In this document: positions 11,766-18,338 of the stretch, in pieces | How positions within the stretch are numbered: the first letter of the stretch is position 1 | Layout: each line of letters starts with the position of its first letter | Source of the DNA: Candidatus Berkelbacteria bacterium CG_4_10_14_0_2_um_filter_35_9_33_12 | GTDB taxonomy: Bacteria > Patescibacteriota > UBA1384 > GWA2-35-9 | NCBI GenBank assembly: GCA_002793435.1 | Contig: PFQF01000028.1 | Coordinates: 1-35,137, forward strand | Reading direction: 5' to 3' | DNA length: 35,137 nucleotides | Program-made: the position numbers and the translations under genes | The notes under the pieces: generated by a model | The model's database searches: none | Seen by the model: only the letters and a program-made list of their open reading frames with translations | Told to the model about the DNA's origin: nothing

Positions 11766-13934
11766 ATGGACAAGCAATACAATTTTAAAGAAAACGAGGA
11801 GAAGCTCTATAAAGAGTGGGCAAAAAAAGATGTGTGGAAGCCAAAGGGCGAGGGCAAGCCGTTCGTGATGGTGATTCCTCCACCAAATGTAACTGGCTCA
11901 CTCCATATGGGGCATGCTTTAAACACAACTTGCCAAGATATTTTAGCCCGTTATTATCGTCAAAAAGGACGACCGGTCAAGTGGGTGGTTGGGACTGATC
12001 ATGCCGGGATTGCGACGCAAACTAAGGTTGAAAAAGCGCTCCTCAAAAAAGGCATCAAAAAAAACGAGATCTCAAAAGAAGAATTTCTAAAACATATTTG
12101 GTTATGGAAAGAAGAGTATGGCAACCAAATTATTCATCAACTTCAACGATTGGGAGCAAGTTGCGATTGGTCAAAAATTTACTTTACAATGGACAATGAT
12201 TATCAAGAGGCGGTTAAAACTGCTTTCAAGCATTTCTACGATCAAGGGTTGATTTATCAAGCCGACCGTGTTGTCAACTGGTGTACTCGCTGTCAGACAT
12301 CGCTGTCGGATTTGGAGGTTGAGTATCGAAAGGAAAATACGAAGCTATATTATTTTAAATACGATAAAGATTTTCCGATTGTGATTGCTACCACTCGTCC
12401 GGAAACAAAATTGGGAGACAGCGCTGTTGCAGTTAACCCAAAAGATAAAAGATATAAAAAATATATTGGGCAAACAATCAGTGCCGATTTTGTTGGACAA
12501 AAATTAAATTTAAAAATTATTGCCGACCCGATGGTGGATATGAAGTTTGGTACTGGCGCTTTAGGTGTAACCCCAGCACATTCGTTGGCGGATGCTGAAT
12601 TGGCTGAAAAATATAGTCTCAAATCGATTCAAGTTATTGATAGATTCGGAAAAATTGTAAGCAATTTTTCCGAAGGTTTAAAGGTACGAAAATTTAAAGG
12701 TTTAAGGGCGATAGAAGCTAGAGAAAAGATTATTGAAGAGTTGGAGAAGAAAGGATTGATTGAAAAAATCGAGGATATCAAACACAACATATCTATTTGT
12801 TATCGGTGCGAGAGAGAGATTGAACCGATGACATCGAAACAATGGTTTGTTTCGATGAAACCCGAAACCCGAAATCCGAAATCCGAAACAATATCAAAAT
12901 CTAAAATTCAAAATAAATCATTACGAGAATTAGGGATGGAAGCGGTTAAGTCGGGAAAGGTTCAATTTGTGCCGAAAAAGTGGGAAAAGGTTTATCTGAA
13001 TTGGATGGAAAATGTTAAAGACTGGTGTATTTCAAGACAGCTTGTTTGGGGACACCGTATGCCCGTTTTCATTAAAAAACAAGCTACGAATTTAAAATTT
13101 AAAATTAAAAATTTAAAATTAAACGATAAAGACATCTATGTTGGGGACAATCCGCCTGAGGGGTTTGAACAAGTTGACGATGTTCTCGATACTTGGTTTT
13201 CTTCGGCGTTATGGTCGTTTGCGACTTTGGGCTACCCAAAAAAATTGGATAAAAAATATTATCCGACAACGGTACTTTCGACCGCAAGAGATATTATCCA
13301 TCTTTGGGTTTCTAGAATGATTTTTTCGTCACTAGATTTAACCGGCGAAATCCCGTTTGAAAAAGTTTATATCCACCCAACAATTTATAATCAAGAAGGC
13401 AAACGGATGTCAAAATCACTTGGAACTGGGCTAGACCCGATTGAATTAATCGATAAATATGGCGCTGACGCTGTTCGTTTTGGTTTAACGCTTTTAAATA
13501 CTGGAGTTCAAGATATCAAATTTAGTGAAGTTCACATTTTAGCGGGGAGGAAATTTGCCAATAAACTATGGAATATAGCTCGATTTATAGAGATGAATGA
13601 GATGAATCGGAAATTTTTAATTTCTAATTTTCAATTTTCATTAAATTTTCAAAACCCAATTTACAATCTATATTTTAATAAAGTCGATAAACTGGAAACA
13701 GAGACAGAGAGGGATTTGGAGCAGTTTCGGTTTGGGCAAGCTTTGGAAAGAATTTACCACTTTATTTGGCATGATTTTGCCGATAAAATGATTGAAGAAA
13801 CAAAGCAAGACGAAAGTGATGAAAAAATGGTATTTTTGCAAACGGTGTTTTCTCGCCTACTTAATTTAGTTGAACCATTTATGCCGTTTGTGGCTAGTAA
13901 GCTAAAATCCGAAACCCGAATACCGAAATTCTAA
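11766..13934 (+). CDS. valS: Valyl-tRNA synthetase with repeat insertions and a truncated C-terminus
   Basis: ValRS charges tRNA-Val. The class I HIGH motif is PPNVTGSLHMGHALN (about 38-52) and the KMSKS motif is GKRMSKSLGTG (about 546-556). The editing domain (TTRPETKLGDSAVAVNP) and DWCISRQLVWGHRMP are intact. AT-rich repeats are inserted in frame at about 367-387 (PETRNPKSETISKSKIQN), 442-453 (LKFKIKNLKLN) and about 617-640. At 722 residues it ends LVEPFMPFVASKL followed by repeat-encoded KSETRIPKF and a stop, right where the anticodon-binding domain normally continues (EPFMPFVTEEIWQ). The end of that domain and the C-terminal coiled-coil arm are missing. As an essential gene it must still work unless another copy exists. 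Confidence 0.93.
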   Translation: MDKQYNFKENEEKLYKEWAKKDVWKPKGEGKPFVMVIPPPNVTGSLHMGHALNTTCQDILARYYRQKGRPVKWVVGTDHAGIATQTKVEKALLKKGIKKNEISKEEFLKHIWLWKEEYGNQIIHQLQRLGASCDWSKIYFTMDNDYQEAVKTAFKHFYDQGLIYQADRVVNWCTRCQTSLSDLEVEYRKENTKLYYFKYDKDFPIVIATTRPETKLGDSAVAVNPKDKRYKKYIGQTISADFVGQKLNLKIIADPMVDMKFGTGALGVTPAHSLADAELAEKYSLKSIQVIDRFGKIVSNFSEGLKVRKFKGLRAIEAREKIIEELEKKGLIEKIEDIKHNISICYRCEREIEPMTSKQWFVSMKPETRNPKSETISKSKIQNKSLRELGMEAVKSGKVQFVPKKWEKVYLNWMENVKDWCISRQLVWGHRMPVFIKKQATNLKFKIKNLKLNDKDIYVGDNPPEGFEQVDDVLDTWFSSALWSFATLGYPKKLDKKYYPTTVLSTARDIIHLWVSRMIFSSLDLTGEIPFEKVYIHPTIYNQEGKRMSKSLGTGLDPIELIDKYGADAVRFGLTLLNTGVQDIKFSEVHILAGRKFANKLWNIARFIEMNEMNRKFLISNFQFSLNFQNPIYNLYFNKVDKLETETERDLEQFRFGQALERIYHFIWHDFADKMIEETKQDESDEKMVFLQTVFSRLLNLVEPFMPFVASKLKSETRIPKF
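12857..12927. repeat. AT-rich repeat inserted in frame in valS
   Basis: CCCGAAACCCGAAATCCGAA then ACAATATCAAAATCTAAAAT resembles the intergenic palindromic family (ACAATATCAAAAT, CTAAAAT). It separates KQWFVSMK from LGMEAVKSGKVQFVP, which are close together in other ValRS proteins. Confidence 0.7.
13094..13123. repeat. 30-bp AT repeat inside valS, identical to one in tsaD
   Basis: Identical to 11507-11536 and in the same codon phase; lies between GHRMPVFIKKQ and DKDIYVGDNPPE. Confidence 0.85.
13608..13680. repeat. Third AT-rich insertion in valS
   Basis: GGAAATTTTTAATTTCTAAT followed by TTTCAATTTTCATTAAATTT is a low-complexity segment of the same kind, encoding a Phe/Asn/Leu/Ile-rich stretch in place of the usual helix containing the WIL motif. 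Borders are approximate. Confidence 0.55.
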
Positions 13935-13970
13935 ACAAATTCAAATATTAAAATTATAAATTACAAACTG
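13902..13970. repeat. AT-rich repeat that ends the valS frame
   Basis: AAAATCCGAAACCCGAATAC then CGAAATTCTAAACAAATTCAAA matches the palindromic repeat family and contains the valS stop codon (13932-13934). Confidence 0.75.
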
Positions 13971-13973
13971 AAT

Positions 13974-14038
13974 GTCATCCCAGACTCGATCGGGGATCCA
14001 TAAATAATAGTCTAGATTCCCGCTTTTGTGGGAATGAC
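13974..14038. repeat. 65-bp GTCATCCC/GGGAATGAC palindromic element
   Basis: GTCATCCC (13974-13981) pairs with GGGAATGAC (14030-14038), with an inner GGGGATC/GATTCCC stem. This GC-richer dispersed palindrome differs from the AT-rich family. It abuts the AT repeat at the end of valS and lies just before the murE-like start. Confidence 0.75.
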
Positions 14039-14057
14039 AATCGTAACAATAATTTTT

Positions 14058-15263
14058 ATGCAAAAAATTAAAAATATTTACCATCTTTTACGGGCGGTTG
14101 TTGCCAATTTTCGCTATGGATTTCCGACCAGAAAATTATTAACAGTTGCGGTAACCGGCACGAACGGTAAAACTTCAACTGTCAATTTTATTGGTCAGAC
14201 GCTCGACCTTTTAGGTGAAAAAACGGCTTGGATTACGACGATTGATTTTAAGGTCGCTGATAAAACTTGGCAAAATAAAACCAAGATGACAGCACTTGAC
14301 CCGATGCAATTTCAAAAAATTGCCAAAGATGCGGTTAAGGCGGGTTGTAAGTATTTTATTTTTGAAGCCACCTCCCACGCTATTGATCAAAAACGGATTT
14401 GGGGAACGCATATCAATGTTGTAGTGCTAACTAATGTGACTCGGGATCATTTGGATTATCATAAAACATTTAAAAATTATCTAAAAACTAAGCTCAAAAT
14501 ATTTAAACGCAAGACTAAAGCGGTGATAAATTTAGACGATGAAAACAGCAAAAAATTTATTAAGAAATGTCGCAAAATTATTACTTATTCAATCAAAAAT
14601 CCTAAAGCGGATCTAAATTTAAAAAATTGTGAAATTAAGAACGATCAATTATTGGGCGAATTTAATCAATCCAATTTATTGGCTTCGCTTGGCGTTTTAA
14701 TCAGTTTGGGTTTTGACAAAAAAGTAATTGAGAAAAATATTTCTAAACTTAAAAATATTCGGGGAAGAATGGAATTAATTGAATGCGGGCAAAATTTCAA
14801 GGTGGTGATTGATTACGCTCATACGCCGGACGCTTTTAAAAAATTGTATAGAGCTCTATTGCCATTGAAGAAAAATAAAATCATTCATGTTTTTGGTGCC
14901 ACTGGCGCTCGGGATAAGGGTAAAAGACCAATATTAGCCAAAATCGCTTCGCAATTTGCGGACAAAATAATTTTGACTAACGAAGATCCGTATCACGAAA
15001 AACCGGCACAAATTATCAACGAAATAGCGATAGGAATTCCCAAAATATTTACTGATTTTGAAATAATCATTGATCGAAAACGAGCGATTAAAAAAGCTGT
15101 TCAAGTGGCTAAAAAAGACGATATTGTACTAATTACTGGCAAAGGGCACGAGGAAATTATGGCAGTTTCGGATGGAACGAAAAAAGGCTTTATGTTGGTG
15201 GAGTTTGATGAGAGAGAAATAGTGCGAAATACAATACAAAAAATTCTAAATACCAAATCCTAA
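14058..15263 (+). CDS. murE: MurE-like UDP-MurNAc-tripeptide ligase lacking the N-terminal domain
   Basis: Mur ligases add amino acids to the peptidoglycan stem peptide using ATP. From ATG 14058 the product is 401 residues; a start at 14028 would lie in the palindromic element and is rejected. The P-loop TGTNGKT is at 33-39, then EATSHAIDQKRIWG, TNVTRDHLDYH, GRMELIECG, DYAHTPDAF and TGKGHEEI, all in MurE order. Only about 30 residues precede the P-loop against about 100 in full MurE, so the usual UDP-sugar binding domain is missing. The amino-acid selecting motif is NEDPYHEKP rather than the DNPR of DAP-adding enzymes, so the third residue cannot be assigned. The next gene is FemAB-like, which fits a cell-wall module. 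Confidence 0.85.
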   Translation: MQKIKNIYHLLRAVVANFRYGFPTRKLLTVAVTGTNGKTSTVNFIGQTLDLLGEKTAWITTIDFKVADKTWQNKTKMTALDPMQFQKIAKDAVKAGCKYFIFEATSHAIDQKRIWGTHINVVVLTNVTRDHLDYHKTFKNYLKTKLKIFKRKTKAVINLDDENSKKFIKKCRKIITYSIKNPKADLNLKNCEIKNDQLLGEFNQSNLLASLGVLISLGFDKKVIEKNISKLKNIRGRMELIECGQNFKVVIDYAHTPDAFKKLYRALLPLKKNKIIHVFGATGARDKGKRPILAKIASQFADKIILTNEDPYHEKPAQIINEIAIGIPKIFTDFEIIIDRKRAIKKAVQVAKKDDIVLITGKGHEEIMAVSDGTKKGFMLVEFDEREIVRNTIQKILNTKS

Positions 15264-15372
15264 ACACTAAACAAATTCAAAATATTAAATTCTAAATTCC
15301 AAACGGTTTGTTATTTGGTATTTTGGATTTAGATATTGTTTAGAGTTTAGAAATTAGAGATTAGGATTTATT
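15246..15372. repeat. AT-rich palindromic intergenic repeat, copy 4
   Basis: Between the murE-like and femAB-like genes. It shares CAAAATATTAAATTCTAAAT with copy 1 and ends ATTAGGATTTA; the core is CAAACGGTTTG. It overlaps the last codons of the murE-like gene. Confidence 0.8.
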
Positions 15373-15386
15373 TATCAAATTTTAAA

Positions 15387-16292
15387 ATGAATTTTTTGAG
15401 ATCCATTTATTGGCAAAAGTTTCAACAAAAGTACGGACGCAATGTCAGCCGTTTTGACGACTTAAATACTATCTATTTTCCATTGAAAAAAGGTTTGTGT
15501 TGGGGGTTGGTGTCGGCATTTGAGGAAAAAGATCGAGCTAAAATTAAAACTATTATCAAAAATGCTCGAGAAAATAAAGCCATATATTTAAAGTTTGAAC
15601 CGACCGAAGATTTTGATTGGGGGAAAACAGATTATAAAATTGTTCCGTCAAAAGATATTCATCCGTTACAGACACTAGTTTTGGATTTGATAAAATCTGA
15701 AGCTGAATTGATTGTCTCGATGAAACAAAAAACTCGCTATAATATTCGCTTAGCCAGTAAAAAAGGAGTTAAAATTGTTAAAAATCCGGATCAAGGGGTG
15801 GAAATATTTTATCACTTAGTCAAAGAAACTGAAGCGAGAGATAAAGCCAAATTTCATAACTTGAAATATTATCAAACTATGTATGCGGTTTTGCACAATC
15901 AATATCATCGGCTCGATGTTTATTTAGCCAAATTTGAAAACAACTATTTAGCCGGAGCGATTATCTATCACGATTTTGAAAACAAGACCAGCTACTACTT
16001 GCATGGCGCTTCATCAGATCAAATGAAAAATTTAATGGCGCCTTATTTATTACAGTGGCAGATAATTAAAGATTGCCGAGAAGCAAGTCAAAAAAAGTAC
16101 GATTTTTTCGGTATAAAAACAGCCACGACCGACCGATTAATGGCGGACGAAAAACATTCTTGGTATGGGATCACCAAGTTTAAACTTGGTTTTGCGCCCA
16201 AAGGTAAATTGATTAATTATTCTAAAGCGAAAGATTTGATCCTTAAGCCATTTTGGTATAAAATTTATACAGTCTACCAAAAAATAAGATAG
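15387..16292 (+). CDS. FemAB/FemX-like peptidoglycan aminoacyltransferase
   Basis: FemABX proteins use aminoacyl-tRNA to add residues to the peptidoglycan stem peptide. The 301-residue product carries family motifs: PLQTLVLDLIKSEAELIVSM, KTRYNIRLASKKGV (about 113-126), ETEARDKAKFH, SYYLHGASSD and HSWYGITKFKLGFAPKG near the C-terminus, which resembles the GAT-type fold end. The length suits one catalytic unit without the coiled-coil arm of FemA. It lies downstream of the MurE-like gene across a repeat, so both may act on the same precursor. Which amino acid it adds cannot be told. Confidence 0.85.
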   Translation: MNFLRSIYWQKFQQKYGRNVSRFDDLNTIYFPLKKGLCWGLVSAFEEKDRAKIKTIIKNARENKAIYLKFEPTEDFDWGKTDYKIVPSKDIHPLQTLVLDLIKSEAELIVSMKQKTRYNIRLASKKGVKIVKNPDQGVEIFYHLVKETEARDKAKFHNLKYYQTMYAVLHNQYHRLDVYLAKFENNYLAGAIIYHDFENKTSYYLHGASSDQMKNLMAPYLLQWQIIKDCREASQKKYDFFGIKTATTDRLMADEKHSWYGITKFKLGFAPKGKLINYSKAKDLILKPFWYKIYTVYQKIR

Positions 16293-16297
16293 AAATT

Positions 16298-16855
16298 TTG
16301 CTCGAAAAAAGAGAATCAAAATTAAAGGTTTTGATATTGGTCTTAGCGATAGGGCTATTTTTTTATTGGCACACCAGTTTGCCGAGTCGGGGAAAAGGAG
16401 AGTATCAAATTGTCTTTCCAACCAATATTTACACTGAAACCACCAACGATCAAGCCGTCAAAGATTTTTTAGCCAAAACATCGGGGCTAAAAGAGTTATT
16501 TGATAAAGCGCTCGAATATTATGGGGATGAAAAATATTTAGAAGCGGGTGTGATTTTAGAAAGGATTGTTAGTGAAAATAAAACTTTTCGGGATGGATAT
16601 TATTTTTTGGCTGAAACCTATTTAAAGCTGAGCGAAAATGACAATGATAAAAAAAACGCAATGACACGGCAAATTGACGAGACAAAATATGAAATCCAAT
16701 TTAATTATTTAGACAAAGCTGAAATTGTGCTTCGCAAAGCGTTACAAATTGATCCAATTGATAGCAAAATTTATCAACTTTTAGGTGATGTGATGGAGAA
16801 AAAAGGTAATGCGACTCAGGCTGGAGAGTATCGGAAGAAAGGAGAAAAATTCTAA
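16298..16855 (+). CDS. Membrane-anchored TPR protein
   Basis: The 185-residue product has one N-terminal membrane segment (KVLILVLAIGLFFYW, about 9-23) and then soluble helices with two or three TPR-like units: ALEYYGDEKYLEAGVILERI, DGYYFLAETYLKL, and AEIVLRKALQIDPIDSKIYQLLGDV. The only start near the upstream stop is a TTG five bases after the femAB-like gene, so it is probably translationally coupled to that gene. A TPR protein anchored outside the membrane may scaffold envelope enzymes; no specific partner is visible. Confidence 0.75.
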   Translation: MLEKRESKLKVLILVLAIGLFFYWHTSLPSRGKGEYQIVFPTNIYTETTNDQAVKDFLAKTSGLKELFDKALEYYGDEKYLEAGVILERIVSENKTFRDGYYFLAETYLKLSENDNDKKNAMTRQIDETKYEIQFNYLDKAEIVLRKALQIDPIDSKIYQLLGDVMEKKGNATQAGEYRKKGEKF

Positions 16856-16904
16856 ATTTGATTATTAATTATGAAATCTTAATTCTTAATTATTTTGAAA
16901 TTTG

Positions 16905-16913
16905 TGTTATAAT
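16905..16913 (+). promoter_or_regulatory. Extended -10 of hsp20, leaderless geometry
   Basis: TG-T-TATAAT (TATAAT at 16908-16913), six bases before the ATG at 16920. No Shine-Dalgarno site lies upstream. Confidence 0.7.
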
Positions 16914-16919
16914 ATCACT

Positions 16920-17303
16920 ATGAGCAATAAAGTCGATGACAACTGGATGACAAGTGATCCAATTAGCGAGGAGGTGTTGGAGGGTCAGTTGGCATTGGAT
17001 GTTTATCAAACTGAAGATGATGTAATTATCAAAGCACCGTTAGCCGGCGTGGAAGCAGATGATTTAGAAATTGGTTTGACTGACGACGTGGTGACGATTA
17101 AAGGACATCGGAAAGTCGATCAAGAAATTTCTCAAGAGAACTATTTTGCGCAGGAATGCTATTGGGGACATTTTTCACGCACTTATTTATTGCCGATAAA
17201 AGTTGATTCGGATGAAGGCAAAGCGGAAATAAAAAACGGTATCTTAATTATCACCTTGCCAAAGCTTGAGAAGACCAAGACGAGGTACATCAAAGTTAGT
17301 TAA
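16920..17303 (+). CDS. Small heat-shock protein (Hsp20/alpha-crystallin family)
   Basis: The 127-residue product is an alpha-crystallin-domain chaperone that binds unfolding proteins without ATP. Family features include LALDVYQTEDDVIIKAPLAGV, DDLEIGLTDDVVTIKGHRK, CYWGHFSRTYLLP and the C-terminal GILIITLPK. The start at ATG 16920 is supported by the -10 box six bases before it; a TTG at 16902 would add six residues and overlap the promoter. It has a short N-terminal arm and lacks a clear C-terminal IxI motif (KTRYIKV). Confidence 0.92.
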   Translation: MSNKVDDNWMTSDPISEEVLEGQLALDVYQTEDDVIIKAPLAGVEADDLEIGLTDDVVTIKGHRKVDQEISQENYFAQECYWGHFSRTYLLPIKVDSDEGKAEIKNGILIITLPKLEKTKTRYIKVS

Positions 17304-17330
17304 TAGTTTTAAGTTATTAGTTATTTTTTT

Positions 17331-17900
17331 ATGTTTCGACCTTATCACACTAACGTTGTTCAATATGTATTGAGCTATACTTATGCATTAGCTCGCTGGA
17401 TTATTTGGTTAGTTGTGGGATTGGTGCTAGTGCACATTTTTATAGCGACAATTTTTATTGTTGACGGACCATCGATGGATCCAAATTTAGCGACTAATGA
17501 TTTTATGCTGGTTAATAAAATTGCTTATTTAACTTCAAATCCAAATCGAGGCGATATTGTGGTCTTAAAATTTCCCGGCGATCCAGATAAAAGAAAGTTT
17601 GTTAAACGAGTAATCGGGCTACCGGGCGAAACAGTTGAGGTCAGGAAGGGTAAAATTTATATTAACTCCCAACTATTGCTCGAGTCATATCTTGACTCCG
17701 ATATGAATAGCGGTCAAGATCAAAAAGTGTTTTTGGGTGAAGATGAATATTTTACTTGCGGGGATAATCGTCCTAATTCTAACGATTCCCGTTTTTTTGG
17801 ACCTGTGCCAAAGAACTATTTAATCGGCAGAACTCGTTTTATTTTCTTACCAATCAGCCGTTTTGGATTTAAAACAAATGAGGATTATAATATAAATTAG
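17331..17900 (+). CDS. lepB: Signal peptidase I
   Basis: LepB removes signal peptides from secreted proteins at the outer face of the membrane. The 189-residue product has one N-terminal membrane segment (about 23-44), then box B VDGPSMDPNL with the nucleophile Ser48, then FVKRVIGLPGE with the general base Lys92, and the C-terminal box GDNRPNSNDSRFFGPV. All catalytic elements are present and the length is normal for the compact Gram-positive-like form. The T4SS-type pilins a few kilobases away are possible clients. Confidence 0.95.
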   Translation: MFRPYHTNVVQYVLSYTYALARWIIWLVVGLVLVHIFIATIFIVDGPSMDPNLATNDFMLVNKIAYLTSNPNRGDIVVLKFPGDPDKRKFVKRVIGLPGETVEVRKGKIYINSQLLLESYLDSDMNSGQDQKVFLGEDEYFTCGDNRPNSNDSRFFGPVPKNYLIGRTRFIFLPISRFGFKTNEDYNIN

Positions 17901-17919
17901 CAAATAGTTAGAGTGGCGT

Positions 17920-17948
17920 TTGACTTCTTTGAAGGTTCGTGATAGTCT
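17920..17948 (+). promoter_or_regulatory. rpsO-pnp promoter
   Basis: TTGACT (17920-17925), 17-base spacer, TAGTCT (17943-17948). The leader before rpsO is about 30 bases, without a strong ribosome binding site. Confidence 0.6.
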
Positions 17949-17984
17949 AATTAAAGTTATAAATTATAAATTGCTATTTTTTTT

Positions 17985-18338
17985 ATGGCAAAGACAACTA
18001 ATAAAAAAACGGTAAAATCAAAAAACTTAACTAAAAAAACAACGGTTAAGAAAATTGCTAAACCAAAAAAAGTTAAGACAAAAATTAAAGCCAAGGATTT
18101 AATTAAGAAGTATCAAGCTCATAAAAATGATACTGGTTCGACTGAAGTCCAAGTCGTCAATCTATCGGAAAAGATTGAGTATTTAGCTAAGCATTTAAAG
18201 AAACATGGTAAAGATTACGACTCAAAGAGGGGGCTTTTGATGATGGTCGGGAAAAGGCGCAGATTACTAAATTACTTAAAACAAAAAGAAATTGAAAAAT
18301 ATCAAAAACTAATTGAAGAACTAGGGCTTAGAAAATGA
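17985..18338 (+). CDS. rpsO: Small ribosomal subunit protein uS15 with a Lys-rich N-terminal extension
   Basis: uS15 binds 16S rRNA early in 30S assembly. The core from about residue 37 (AKDLIKKYQAHKNDTGSTEVQV, then LSEKIEYLAKHLKKHGKDY, and KRRRLLNYLKQKE) matches the 89-residue family. The first 35 residues are an extra Lys/Thr-rich tail, giving 117 in total. The stop overlaps the pnp start by four bases (ATGA), the classic rpsO-pnp operon. Confidence 0.95.
   Translation: MAKTTNKKTVKSKNLTKKTTVKKIAKPKKVKTKIKAKDLIKKYQAHKNDTGSTEVQVVNLSEKIEYLAKHLKKHGKDYDSKRGLLMMVGKRRRLLNYLKQKEIEKYQKLIEELGLRK

Noticed and set aside
14028-14057. Earlier ATG for the murE-like gene
   Set aside because: It lies inside the GTCATCCC palindrome, and the added residues are not family-like.
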